Of a DNA stretch of 64,000 nt, positions 20,919 to 30,217 are shown one piece after another. The notes under the pieces are model-generated. The model was not told the origin of the DNA. It saw only the letters and a list, made by a program, of their open reading frames with translations, and did no database searches. A program made the translations under genes and the position numbers. Position 1 is the first letter of the stretch, and each line of letters begins with the position of its first letter. Source of the stretch: an uncultured Alphaproteobacteria bacterium (GTDB lineage Bacteria > Pseudomonadota > Alphaproteobacteria > Rs-D84); assembly GCA_946188105.1 (NCBI GenBank), contig CAMHTQ010000002.1, positions 47,973-111,972 of the forward strand, given 5' to 3'.

Positions 20919-22994
20919 ATGAAATTTAAAAAAATTTTACGCATTTTCTTGAACATTATATTCTGGTGCTTTACCGGAATGATTGCTGCATTGGCGGCAT
21001 TGGTGTTTATTTATGGTAATGATTTGCCTGATTATAAAAAATTGGCAACATATGCACCGCCGGTTGCAACCCGCCTGTATGCATCAGATGGCAGTTTGTT
21101 GATAGAATATGCCGAAGAACGTCGCGTTTTTATCGATTTTGCTGATATGCCACCACAACTGGTTAATGCATTTGTCGCGGCCGAGGATCAAAACTTTTGG
21201 ACTCATCCTGGAATCGATGTCCAGGGTATTTTGCGTGCATCGATGAATAATGTTATGCATACTTTTGGATTTAATACTAAATTTTCTGGTGCTTCAACAA
21301 TCACACAACAGGTCGCCAAGAATTTTTTCCTATCATCTGACCGCACCATCTCGCGCAAGGTCAAAGAGGCAATATTGGCATTGCGTTTGGAACGTTCATT
21401 TTCTAAACAGCATATCATGACACTGTATTTGAACCAAATATTCTTGGGCGCGCGTGCATACGGTGTTGGTTCTGCGGCATTGATGTATTTTAACAAGCCT
21501 GTTAAAGATTTAACATTGTCTGAATGTGCATTTTTGGCATCCTTGCCCAAGGCACCAAATAACAGGGACAAGGCCATAGACAGACGTAATTATGTGCTGA
21601 AACGTATGCTGGACGAGGGCTATATCACAAAAGAACAGGCCGATGCCGCTGCTGCCGAAGAATTAAATATCAACAGCGGATTTACCGCACAAATGGAGGA
21701 TACATTCCAATACTTTGCCGAAGAGGTTCGCCGTCAATTACTGGATACTATCGGTCGCGAGGAATTGTATAACCAAGGTTTATATATCAAAACAACAATC
21801 GTCCCAGAATTACAACGTGCCGCCAGTGCCGCTTTGAACAAAACTTTGGACACATATAACCAGGGGCGTGGCGGAACTGAAAAATTACAGGGTGCAATTA
21901 TCGTTATGAATCCATACACAGGACGCGTTTTGGCTATGGCGGGTGGTCGTTCCTTTGCAGAGAGTTCGTTTAATCGTGCAACCCAGGCAATGCGTCAAAT
22001 TGGCAGTACGATAAAACCATTTGTTTATTTGGCTGCATTGGAAAAGGGTATGTCGCCCGAGGCAATTTTGCTGGATGCTCCAATTGTTGGTTGGAAAGAT
22101 GCCGAAACAGAATGGAAACCTGAAAATAATGATAAAAAATTCCTGGGGGATGTGCCGTTGCGTTTTTCTTTGGAAACATCTCGTAATGTCCCAACGGTGC
22201 GGTTGGTGGAACAAATCGGTGTCAAAGATGCAATCGATGTTGCAAAGCGATTTGGTGTTTATCCAGAAACTTTGCGTGATATGAATTTATCTATGGCATT
22301 GGGATCTGGTGAAACAACATTACAGAATTTGGTGTCTGGGTATGCAGCATTTGTAAATGGCGGCCATGTAATAAAGCCACAACTGGTTGATTATATCCAA
22401 GACAGATATGGCCGCACAATCAATGGCAAAACCACAAAAATCGAAAAATGGACTGATGATATGTTGCCCCCAGAAAACGATGATCTGGGCGAGGCATTAT
22501 CCGATCCACAAAGTTTATATCAGTTGATTTCTATATTACAGGGTGCCGTTGAACGTGGCACAGGTCGTCAGGCAATGGTCCCAGGCCACACAATTGCTGG
22601 AAAAACCGGTACAACAAATGATGTCAAAGATGCATGGTTTGTCGGATTTTCTAAAAATTTGATTGCCGGTGTATATTTGGGATATGATACACCAAAATCT
22701 TTGGGCAAAGGTACTGGTTCATATACTGCGGCACATGTGTTTTCTGATTTTATGACGGTTGCATTGGCAAATCAAAAAAATCAACCTTTCTCGGTTCCTG
22801 ATGGATTACATTTTGTGCGTGTAAATCGTGCAAATGGTGTTGCAGCCACGCGTGACCCAAATGGAACTATTATTACCGAGGCATTCAAGGCAAACCAAGG
22901 CCCAAATGTTCCATCTGAACCTGATGTTATCATTATAAACAGCGATGGCGAACAGGTAAAACAATCTGCCCCCCAGGTCGGTGGTGTATTTTAA
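20919..22994 (+). CDS. mrcA: Class A penicillin-binding protein (PBP1A)
   Basis: AAEDQNFWTHPGID, GASTITQQVAKNFFLSSDRTISRKVKEAILALRLE, RQIGSTIKPFVYLAAL, GKTGTTNDVKDAWFVGF. Confidence 0.95.
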   Translation: MKFKKILRIFLNIIFWCFTGMIAALAALVFIYGNDLPDYKKLATYAPPVATRLYASDGSLLIEYAEERRVFIDFADMPPQLVNAFVAAEDQNFWTHPGIDVQGILRASMNNVMHTFGFNTKFSGASTITQQVAKNFFLSSDRTISRKVKEAILALRLERSFSKQHIMTLYLNQIFLGARAYGVGSAALMYFNKPVKDLTLSECAFLASLPKAPNNRDKAIDRRNYVLKRMLDEGYITKEQADAAAAEELNINSGFTAQMEDTFQYFAEEVRRQLLDTIGREELYNQGLYIKTTIVPELQRAASAALNKTLDTYNQGRGGTEKLQGAIIVMNPYTGRVLAMAGGRSFAESSFNRATQAMRQIGSTIKPFVYLAALEKGMSPEAILLDAPIVGWKDAETEWKPENNDKKFLGDVPLRFSLETSRNVPTVRLVEQIGVKDAIDVAKRFGVYPETLRDMNLSMALGSGETTLQNLVSGYAAFVNGGHVIKPQLVDYIQDRYGRTINGKTTKIEKWTDDMLPPENDDLGEALSDPQSLYQLISILQGAVERGTGRQAMVPGHTIAGKTGTTNDVKDAWFVGFSKNLIAGVYLGYDTPKSLGKGTGSYTAAHVFSDFMTVALANQKNQPFSVPDGLHFVRVNRANGVAATRDPNGTIITEAFKANQGPNVPSEPDVIIINSDGEQVKQSAPQVGGVF

Positions 22995-23067
22995 TTTATT
23001 TTTTCTGTAAATAATTTTGTAAAGCACATATTTTGTGATAAAATGTCAGTGTATAAGGAGAAATTTC

Positions 23068-24201
23068 ATGCTGGCAGATTATTTTTTAACACATGGTGCG
23101 TATTTTTTTGCAAGTGGCTGGGCTCAGTTCGCTGCGGCCTTTGGTTTTGCATTTTTAATAATGCTATTTTGTGGGCGCAAGTTTATAAATTTAATGCACT
23201 TGTGGCAGAAAAAGGGTCAGCCAATCAGCGAAAATGTGCCTGAAACACATCGTGCCAAGGCTGGCACTCCAACAATGGGTGGTATATTGATTATATTTGC
23301 TGTATTGGTTGCATCTGTATTATTTATGCCTATGTCAAACCAAGCAGGTTGGGTTGCATTATTGGCAATGTTTATGTTTGGGTGTCTGGGGTTTGCAGAC
23401 GATTATAAAAAAGTTACATCCCAATCTAAAAAGGCAGCAAATGGTTTATCCCCATCTTTTAGATTAGCAACCGAGGCAATATTTGTTGTTATATTGGTTT
23501 ATTTAATCAATAAAACAATGCCACCATATGTGCCGGATTTGTCGATTATAATTGGATCTTCTATATTCCTGCCATTAAATTCTTGGACATTGGGCAGTGT
23601 ATTTGGAATACCTGTTACATTAGGATTTTTATATTATGTGTTTGGATATTTTGTTATCTGCGGCAGTGCCAACGCAACAAATATCACAGACGGGTTGGAC
23701 GGTATGTTATCTAAATTATATTTGCCAGTATTGATTGTATTGGTTGTTGCATTATATGGTGCCACCAGAATAGGTTTTATGGACAGTGTTGTGTTCTTGC
23801 CCGAGACCAGCAGTTTGTATGCTCCATTGGGTGCTATGGCTGGTGCTGTGCTGGGATTTTTATGGTATAACTCGAAGCCAGCATCTATTTTCATGGGTGA
23901 CGTTGGATCATTAGCATTAGGCGGATTTATGGGAACTGTGGCAATGTTGTTAAAATCAGAAATCATAATGGGCATTGCGGCTGGTATGATGGTTTTGATT
24001 TTGTTATCATCATTTATACAAACAATGGTTTTCAAAATTACTCGTAAAATGACAGGAACTGGAAAACGTGTGTTTTTGTGCGCTCCATTACATCATCATT
24101 TTGAAGAATTAGGTTGGACTGAAACCAAGATAGTTGAACGGTTCTTTATTGTGTCTATTTTGTTTTCAGGCATTGCTTTAATATTGTTAAAATTTGCATA
24201 A
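23068..24201 (+). CDS. mraY: Phospho-N-acetylmuramoyl-pentapeptide transferase
   Basis: HRAKAGTPTMGGILI, FADDYKKVT, NITDGLDGM, FMGDVGSLALGGF, APLHHHFE. Confidence 0.97.
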   Translation: MLADYFLTHGAYFFASGWAQFAAAFGFAFLIMLFCGRKFINLMHLWQKKGQPISENVPETHRAKAGTPTMGGILIIFAVLVASVLFMPMSNQAGWVALLAMFMFGCLGFADDYKKVTSQSKKAANGLSPSFRLATEAIFVVILVYLINKTMPPYVPDLSIIIGSSIFLPLNSWTLGSVFGIPVTLGFLYYVFGYFVICGSANATNITDGLDGMLSKLYLPVLIVLVVALYGATRIGFMDSVVFLPETSSLYAPLGAMAGAVLGFLWYNSKPASIFMGDVGSLALGGFMGTVAMLLKSEIIMGIAAGMMVLILLSSFIQTMVFKITRKMTGTGKRVFLCAPLHHHFEELGWTETKIVERFFIVSILFSGIALILLKFA

Positions 24202-24215
24202 AAGGGTGATGTGAA

Positions 24216-25376
24216 ATGGCGGTTATACAAGAGGTTGCAAAACGTACAGATGACAGTCAACTGACAGATTGGTATTTTGGCATAGACAGATGGCTGTTGG
24301 TGTTTTTGATAATAATGATTACTATCGGTATTGTTGCATCGTTTTCAACCGGCAGTGCAAATGCCATTCGTACACATGGAAAACTATCTTGGTATTACTT
24401 TTTTATAAAAATGTTGCCGTTTTACATAGGCGGTTTTGGTGTTTTAGTTGGTACCAGCATGTTAAATAAAAAATGGGTACTGAAACTTGCCTGGTTAAAC
24501 TTGGTAATATGTTTGCCGTTGTTATTTGTAACATTATTCCGTTTAAATGTGGTAAATGGTTCTGCCAGATGGATTGTGCTGGGTGGATTTAGATTGATGC
24601 CTGCGGATATTATGAAGCCTGGATTTGTAATTATAACGGCATGGTTTTTGAATTATATGAAGAACAAATTCGGCAGTAATATGTTCAGTAAAGAGGCATT
24701 GAAATTTAACCTGCGGTCTTGGTGGCCATATTTAATCGTGTTCTGTATGGTGGTCGGCATAATGTTTAAACAGCCAGACGTAGGAACAACAATATTGTAT
24801 TGTGTGGTGTTGGGCATCATGTTATATGTTGCTGGATTGCCTAAAAAGATTTGTGCAATATTGGGCGGTATTTTTGTTGGTGGTGGATTTGGTGCATTTT
24901 TATTCCATCCACACGTGCATAACCGAATACTTGAATTCTTTGGACCATTAGATCCACGTAGTCAGGTTGGTTTTGCGGTAAATGCAATTAAACAAGGTGG
25001 ATTACTGGGTATGGGTGACGAGGCATTTGTTGCAGAAAATTTACCAATGGCCGAGGACGACTTTGTATATGCTGCGCTGGTCGAAGATTTTGGTGCAGTA
25101 TTTGGTGGCATATTATTGTTGATATTTGTATTGGTAATCAGACAACTGGTTAATGCCGCAAAACAGGCACACGATAAATTTGTATTATACGTAATAACAG
25201 GAACGGTCGCATTGTTTGCTGTCCAGATATGTTTGAATTTGGCAACAACATTACATATAATTCCTCCAAAAGGGATGACATTGCCATTTATTTCATTTGG
25301 CAGAACATCGTTCTTGGGATTTTGTTTATTGTTCGGATTGACAATGGCATTGATACGTGAAGATAAATGGAAATAA
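24216..25376 (+). CDS. ftsW: FtsW/RodA/SpoVE-family peptidoglycan polymerase, FtsW-like
   Basis: SEDS features: NGSARWIVLGGFRLMPADIMKP, FKQPDVGTTILY, LPFISFGRTSFLG; between mraY and murG. Confidence 0.92.
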   Translation: MAVIQEVAKRTDDSQLTDWYFGIDRWLLVFLIIMITIGIVASFSTGSANAIRTHGKLSWYYFFIKMLPFYIGGFGVLVGTSMLNKKWVLKLAWLNLVICLPLLFVTLFRLNVVNGSARWIVLGGFRLMPADIMKPGFVIITAWFLNYMKNKFGSNMFSKEALKFNLRSWWPYLIVFCMVVGIMFKQPDVGTTILYCVVLGIMLYVAGLPKKICAILGGIFVGGGFGAFLFHPHVHNRILEFFGPLDPRSQVGFAVNAIKQGGLLGMGDEAFVAENLPMAEDDFVYAALVEDFGAVFGGILLLIFVLVIRQLVNAAKQAHDKFVLYVITGTVALFAVQICLNLATTLHIIPPKGMTLPFISFGRTSFLGFCLLFGLTMALIREDKWK

Positions 25377-25390
25377 AAAAGGTGGGTAAA

Positions 25391-26434
25391 ATGAAAATAT
25401 GGATTGCAACAGGTGGTACTGGGGGACATGTATTTCCAGCAATGGCGGTGGCATCTGAATTGGCATCACGTGGGCATAAAATAACAATATCATGTGATGG
25501 TCGCACAGATAAAATGGTTCGTGATTCTGCACCTAAAAAAAGTCGCATTGTGCATATTTGGGCATCTGGGGTTGGTGCAAAAAGTCGCCTGAACCAAATA
25601 TATGCTTTGTTTAAAATAGGTGTTTCTGCGTGTGGTTTAATACTCAGATTTATATTATTCCGTCCAAACAGAGTTGTTGCATTTGGTGGATATGCATCTG
25701 TGCCGGTTGTATTTGCTGCACACGTTTGGAAAATACCAACATATTTACATGAACAAAATGCGGCAATCGGTCGTGCGAATAAATTTGCGATGCGTTGGGT
25801 AAAAACATTGATGACCAGTTTTCCAACGGTATCTGGAATGCCAAAAACGGCAACCCAGGTTGTTTATACAGGTTTGCCAGTGCGTTCTGATTTCTTGAAT
25901 GTTGCAGGAACAAAAATTCCAAACAAAAATCATTTACTGGTCACAGGTGGATCATTGGGCGCACAAATATTGGATGATATTGTTCCCGTTGCCATAGCAA
26001 ATATGAAAAACAAGAAATTGTTTGTGACACATCAAACACGTCCAGAAAATGTTGAAAAATTGCAAAGATTTTATGCAGAAAATAAAATTCATGCAAATGT
26101 ATTATCATTTATTCGTGATATGGCAACCGCTATAAAGGATGCTGATTTGGTAATCGGACGCAGTGGTGCCAGCACAGTAATAGAATTAGAAACTGTTGGA
26201 CGTCCTGCGATATTGGTTCCATTGAATATAAATCCAGACCAGGCGGCAAATGCGGCTGCGTTCGCAAAATTAGGTGGTGGATTCGCCATAGAACAATCTA
26301 AATTCACAGAAAAATGGTTGGCGGCAACATTGACCGAATTATTTGAAAACCCAGCCAGATTGGAAAAAATGGCTGAAAAATCATTGGTTGAAAACTTGGC
26401 TGCACAAAAAATAGCTGATACAGTCACAAAATAA
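25391..26434 (+). CDS. murG: UDP-GlcNAc:lipid-linked MurNAc-pentapeptide GlcNAc transferase
   Basis: MKIWIATGGTGGHVFPAMAVASEL; LHEQNAAIGRANKF; LVTGGSLGAQILDD; GRSGASTVIELETVGRPAILVPL. Confidence 0.95.
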   Translation: MKIWIATGGTGGHVFPAMAVASELASRGHKITISCDGRTDKMVRDSAPKKSRIVHIWASGVGAKSRLNQIYALFKIGVSACGLILRFILFRPNRVVAFGGYASVPVVFAAHVWKIPTYLHEQNAAIGRANKFAMRWVKTLMTSFPTVSGMPKTATQVVYTGLPVRSDFLNVAGTKIPNKNHLLVTGGSLGAQILDDIVPVAIANMKNKKLFVTHQTRPENVEKLQRFYAENKIHANVLSFIRDMATAIKDADLVIGRSGASTVIELETVGRPAILVPLNINPDQAANAAAFAKLGGGFAIEQSKFTEKWLAATLTELFENPARLEKMAEKSLVENLAAQKIADTVTK

Positions 26435-26445
26435 AAGGGATACAT

Positions 26446-26631
26446 ATGAACAAGTTTTATTTATGGGCAAATGCTATATTGATATGTGGTATTTTTGTCT
26501 TTTCAAATTACATAGTGGAAAACAACCTGTTGCAAAAAGAGGTATGGATAGATGCATTTGAATTTATGTGGGCTGTTGTCGGTTGGTGTACTTATTGGTT
26601 TTATAATGCTATAAAACATAAGAAAAAATAA
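26446..26631 (+). CDS. Small membrane protein (61 aa)
   Basis: Short ORF immediately after murG, two hydrophobic segments. Confidence 0.4.
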   Translation: MNKFYLWANAILICGIFVFSNYIVENNLLQKEVWIDAFEFMWAVVGWCTYWFYNAIKHKKK

Positions 26632-26634
26632 AAA

Positions 26635-26657
26635 ATCCGCCATTTTGGCGGTTTTTT
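26635..26657. terminator. Bidirectional terminator
   Basis: CCGCCA-TTT-TGGCGG between convergent ORFs. Confidence 0.7.
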
Positions 26658-26658
26658 A

Positions 26659-26817
26659 TTAAAAGAACAGATAATAAATCCCAAATCCAATCAATGCAAT
26701 TACACCCAATACTATAATCGTTGCAAACACAGCGGTCAACGCCTCGGCATCTTTGGGATCATCCAAATTCCAAACCAGTTTATTACCACCACCAATATCT
26801 TGAACAAATGAAACCAT
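26659..26817 (-). CDS. Small single-TM protein (52 aa)
   Basis: MVSFVQDIGGGNKLVWNLDDPKDAEALTAVFATIIVLGVIALIGFGIYYLFF with RBS-like upstream sequence. Confidence 0.5.
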   Translation of the reverse strand: MVSFVQDIGGGNKLVWNLDDPKDAEALTAVFATIIVLGVIALIGFGIYYLFF

Positions 26818-26947
26818 GCTATTTTCCCTTTTCAATAAAATATTATCATAACGAAAACCAAATACAATAAAAATCATATGGTTTTTGAGGTTTGTCCAAT
26901 TTTATGGTATAATTTATTATAAATAACAATTACCAAAAGGCATAAAA

Positions 26948-27514
26948 ATGAAACAACAAAAATTCAAAAAACTTATCACAACAAAAAGGTTAAATTTGAA
27001 ATTCATAGAACCCAGTTTCAAATTTGCCCAAGAGTTATATGATGAAATATCAAACAATCGTGAATTTTTTAAATTTATGCCATTTGCATCGGTAAAAAAG
27101 CCCGAAGAAGAATACGATTTTTTGGTTTTAGGTAAACAAAATGCAGAATCCGGCAAAGCGGTATCATACCCAATGTATTTAAAGTCCACAAACGAATTTG
27201 TTGGCATAGTCAGTGTTCACAGTATTTCATGGAAACATGAATCTGGTGTATTTGGCGCATGGGTTCGTAAAAAATTTGCACACCAAGGTTTTGCGACCGA
27301 GGGTACAAAAGCACTGGAAGAATACTTTTTTCAAATGGGCTTTCATAAATTATCCGCCAAAGCAAATGTGAAAAACAAAGCCAGTTGCGGAACACTTAAA
27401 AAAATGGGTTTAACAAAAGACGGAATAGAAAGAGATGCGCACTTTAACGATTATATGCAAGAGTGGGAAACATTTGCTGTGTTTTCTAAATTAGCCAGTG
27501 AATATAAAAAATAA
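26948..27514 (+). CDS. GNAT-family (RimJ/RimL-like) N-acetyltransferase
   Basis: TKRLNLKFIEPSFKFAQELYDEI...; GAWVRKKFAHQGFATEGTKALEEYFFQMGFHKLSAKANVKNKASCGTLKKMG. Confidence 0.85.
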   Translation: MKQQKFKKLITTKRLNLKFIEPSFKFAQELYDEISNNREFFKFMPFASVKKPEEEYDFLVLGKQNAESGKAVSYPMYLKSTNEFVGIVSVHSISWKHESGVFGAWVRKKFAHQGFATEGTKALEEYFFQMGFHKLSAKANVKNKASCGTLKKMGLTKDGIERDAHFNDYMQEWETFAVFSKLASEYKK

Positions 27515-27545
27515 ATATATAATTAAGTTAATCATATAAAACAAA

Positions 27546-27568
27546 ATCACCCAAACGGGTGATTTTTA
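27546..27568. terminator. Terminator
   Basis: ATCACCC-AAAC-GGGTGAT + T-rich. Confidence 0.6.
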
Positions 27569-27572
27569 ATTT

Positions 27573-27648
27573 TGGCAGTCCCAATGGGAATCGAACCCAT
27601 GTTACCGGAATGAGAATCCGATGTCCTGGACCGCTAGACGATGGGACC
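27573..27648 (-). tRNA. tRNA-Glu (CTC anticodon), CCA encoded
   Basis: Reverse complement GGTCCCATCGTCTAGCGGTCCAGGACATCGGATTCTCATTCCGGTAACATGGGTTCGATTCCCATTGGGACTGCCA folds as a cloverleaf; anticodon loop TTCTCAT. Confidence 0.93.
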
Positions 27649-27841
27649 AAAACTGCACGCGAACTACAATACTCAAACTTTATGCAAATGTCAAATTATT
27701 TACCATACTTTTTGTCCTTTGCCACTTTATTTTTAATAATCAAGAAATAAAATAAAAAAATTTTTGATAATAACACTTGCAATTTAAAAGTTTATATATA
27801 TAATCATTAAAGTTTTTAACGATTTTTTAAAAGGAACAATC

Positions 27842-28291
27842 ATGGCTCAAAAAGAATACATATCTTTAATCGAAGAAAATGGTATGATTTTGGAACGTTT
27901 GTTATCCAGTGTTCAACAATATCCATCTCAAACCGTTGGATACAGTCGCCAACAATTAATCATATTGTGCGATTTGTTAATATCTGGAAAATCAAAGTTA
28001 AAAGAAATTGCTCATCGTCAATGCATGCCTACACCAAATTTATGCATTATGTTCAGAAAATTAGAGAGCGAGGGTTTAATTGCGCGTACGGTCGATGAAC
28101 AAGATCGTCGTAATACTTGGTATTCTTTGACGGCCAAGGGACAAAAAATCACAAATCAATTCAAACAAGAAGTGTTGAATACTATCGAATCTTTCTTTAG
28201 TGGATTGACCGCCACCGAAGAGAAAAAATTGACTGAATGCATAACATTTATGAATAAAATTTTAAAAAATGTGGAGAATAAAAATGCGTAA
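27842..28291 (+). CDS. MarR-family transcriptional regulator
   Basis: wHTH pattern with EIAHRQCMPTPNLCIMFRKLESEGLIARTVDEQDRRNTWYSLTAKGQ. Confidence 0.88.
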   Translation: MAQKEYISLIEENGMILERLLSSVQQYPSQTVGYSRQQLIILCDLLISGKSKLKEIAHRQCMPTPNLCIMFRKLESEGLIARTVDEQDRRNTWYSLTAKGQKITNQFKQEVLNTIESFFSGLTATEEKKLTECITFMNKILKNVENKNA

Positions 28292-29597
28292 AATCAGAAT
28301 AGTTTTTGCAGTATTATGTGGGGCTTTGTTGATAAATAATGCGAATGCTATGGATTTATCGTTAAATGATGCCGTATCTAAAATTATGTCCGAATCAAAC
28401 GATGTTAAAAAGGCCGAGGCAAATGTGAAACAGGCCAAGGCACAATTGGATGCTGTAAATGCAAATCGTTGGGTAAATGTCAAAGCAACCGCATCATATA
28501 TCAATATGGTAAATGTCGAAGATCCAACCAGTGACCAAGGTGTTAAATTACCACCTGCATTTGGCGGATATTTGACTCAAATGACTGGTTATAATCAAAT
28601 CCCAGATAATATATTTATGGCGGGTGTATCTGTATCTCAACCAATTTATACATTTGGTAAAATTGGTAATGCCGTTGACAGTGTTCGCAGTGCTATCAAA
28701 ATGTCCAGAACAAATCGTGAACTTACCAGACGCGAGGTTGCATACAGTGCGGCCGATTTATATTGGACCGCAAAAATGACAGATGAAATTGTAAAATTGG
28801 CACAAAAAGATTTGGATAATACCAAGGCATCAAAATCTAAATTGACCGCGACCGGTCGTGCAAATCGTGGCAATTTGGTAAAGATTGAAACAGATATTGC
28901 ATCCAAAGAAATCAATTTATCTGATGCAGAATTTAATCGTGATACTGCACACAGTATGTTGAAAATCTTTGCAGGAATTGATATGGATGAACCGCTGAAT
29001 TTAACAGACGAATTTCCAAACGAATTCCCAGCAATGCAGGAAAAAAAGTTGACTTCGACACCTCAATGGGATGTATTGCAAGAACAGGTGAAAATGTACG
29101 AAGCATCGGCATCATCTAAACGTGCAAATGGTTATCCAACTTTGGCTGCTGTGGGTTCTTATGATTATGTAACAATGGGTACTGATGTCAGTAATGTGTT
29201 TGCAAAACAAGGTGCGCAATCGGCTTATTGGGGTGTTGCGCTTCAAGTGCCAATTTTCACAGGTGGTTTAAATCGTGCAAATGCAACGGTTGATGCAATG
29301 AATGCCGAAGCTGCTCGCCAAGATTTAGACAAAGCAAAAAAAATAACATCAGAAAAATATAACACCGCTATCCGTCAATATAATCATTTGCGTGATAATT
29401 TGGATAATATGAAAAACGCACGTGATTTGGCGGCCAAGGCATACCAGTTTTCACAAAGCAGATTTGGTTCTGGTCAAACATCGGCTGTTGAATTGGCCGA
29501 GGTTGCATCCGGTCTGTATCAGTTAGATATGGGCTTGTTAAATGCAAAATACAAAATTTTGATGTCTGCAGAAGCTGTGAAAAAATTGGGTAAATAA
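28284..29597 (+). CDS. TolC-family outer membrane efflux protein
   Basis: Signal peptide; LNDAVSKIMSESNDVKKAEANVKQAKAQLDAVNA; GVSVSQPIYTFGK; GVALQVPIFTGGLNRANATVDA. Confidence 0.9.
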   Translation: MRKIRIVFAVLCGALLINNANAMDLSLNDAVSKIMSESNDVKKAEANVKQAKAQLDAVNANRWVNVKATASYINMVNVEDPTSDQGVKLPPAFGGYLTQMTGYNQIPDNIFMAGVSVSQPIYTFGKIGNAVDSVRSAIKMSRTNRELTRREVAYSAADLYWTAKMTDEIVKLAQKDLDNTKASKSKLTATGRANRGNLVKIETDIASKEINLSDAEFNRDTAHSMLKIFAGIDMDEPLNLTDEFPNEFPAMQEKKLTSTPQWDVLQEQVKMYEASASSKRANGYPTLAAVGSYDYVTMGTDVSNVFAKQGAQSAYWGVALQVPIFTGGLNRANATVDAMNAEAARQDLDKAKKITSEKYNTAIRQYNHLRDNLDNMKNARDLAAKAYQFSQSRFGSGQTSAVELAEVASGLYQLDMGLLNAKYKILMSAEAVKKLGK

Positions 29598-29608
29598 AGG
29601 GAAATAAA

Positions 29609-30205
29609 ATGATAAAAAATCCTAAAAGAATTAAAACATTATTTTATATTCTGGGTGTTTTCGGATTGCTGTTTTGGATTGGTTTCAGAATCAATGCATT
29701 GGTTATGCAAAACAATCAACAAGTGTTTAATATGGCACGTGATGTCCAAGAAAATGGAACACCCGTACAGGTGATTGTTGCAAAAAATGCATCTGGGGTT
29801 TTACATGAACCAATAACCATTGAAAAAAATCGTGCCTATGTAACTGGGAATCGCGTTGGATTATTCCGTACAGGACAAAAAATTGGTGACGGTAAAATCG
29901 CATCTGTTTCTCAAAATATAGATTTAGATACAGGTATGTATGTGATAAAAACAAAAAATGTTCCCGATGGGTTACAGTATGTAGAATACACTCGTAATGG
30001 TTATTTTGTGCCAGTATATGCAGTTGTTGATGGTAATGTGTTTGTATCTGAAAACGGTGTCGCAACATTACGCAAAGTTATTGTCGCACACAGTGATGCC
30101 GATGTCGCATTGATAACCCAAGGATTGCACGATGGCGACATTGTTATATTGTCCAAGGTATCAGCAGGGGAAATGGTTCGCGTTACCGAATCAAATGAAA
30201 AATAA
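29609..30205 (+). CDS. Reduced-size RND periplasmic adaptor-like protein (198 aa)
   Basis: N-terminal TM; beta-barrel/membrane-proximal-like region FVPVYAVVDGNVFVSENGVATLRKVIVAHSDADVALITQGLHDGDIVIL; sits between TolC and RND genes. Confidence 0.65.
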   Translation: MIKNPKRIKTLFYILGVFGLLFWIGFRINALVMQNNQQVFNMARDVQENGTPVQVIVAKNASGVLHEPITIEKNRAYVTGNRVGLFRTGQKIGDGKIASVSQNIDLDTGMYVIKTKNVPDGLQYVEYTRNGYFVPVYAVVDGNVFVSENGVATLRKVIVAHSDADVALITQGLHDGDIVILSKVSAGEMVRVTESNEK

Positions 30206-30217
30206 GGGAGTGTCCAG

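Noticed and set aside
27559-27750. 63-aa plus-strand ORF (NGNRTHVTGMRIRCPGPLDDG)
   Set aside because: Antisense translation of the tRNA-Glu gene; a well-known spurious ORF pattern
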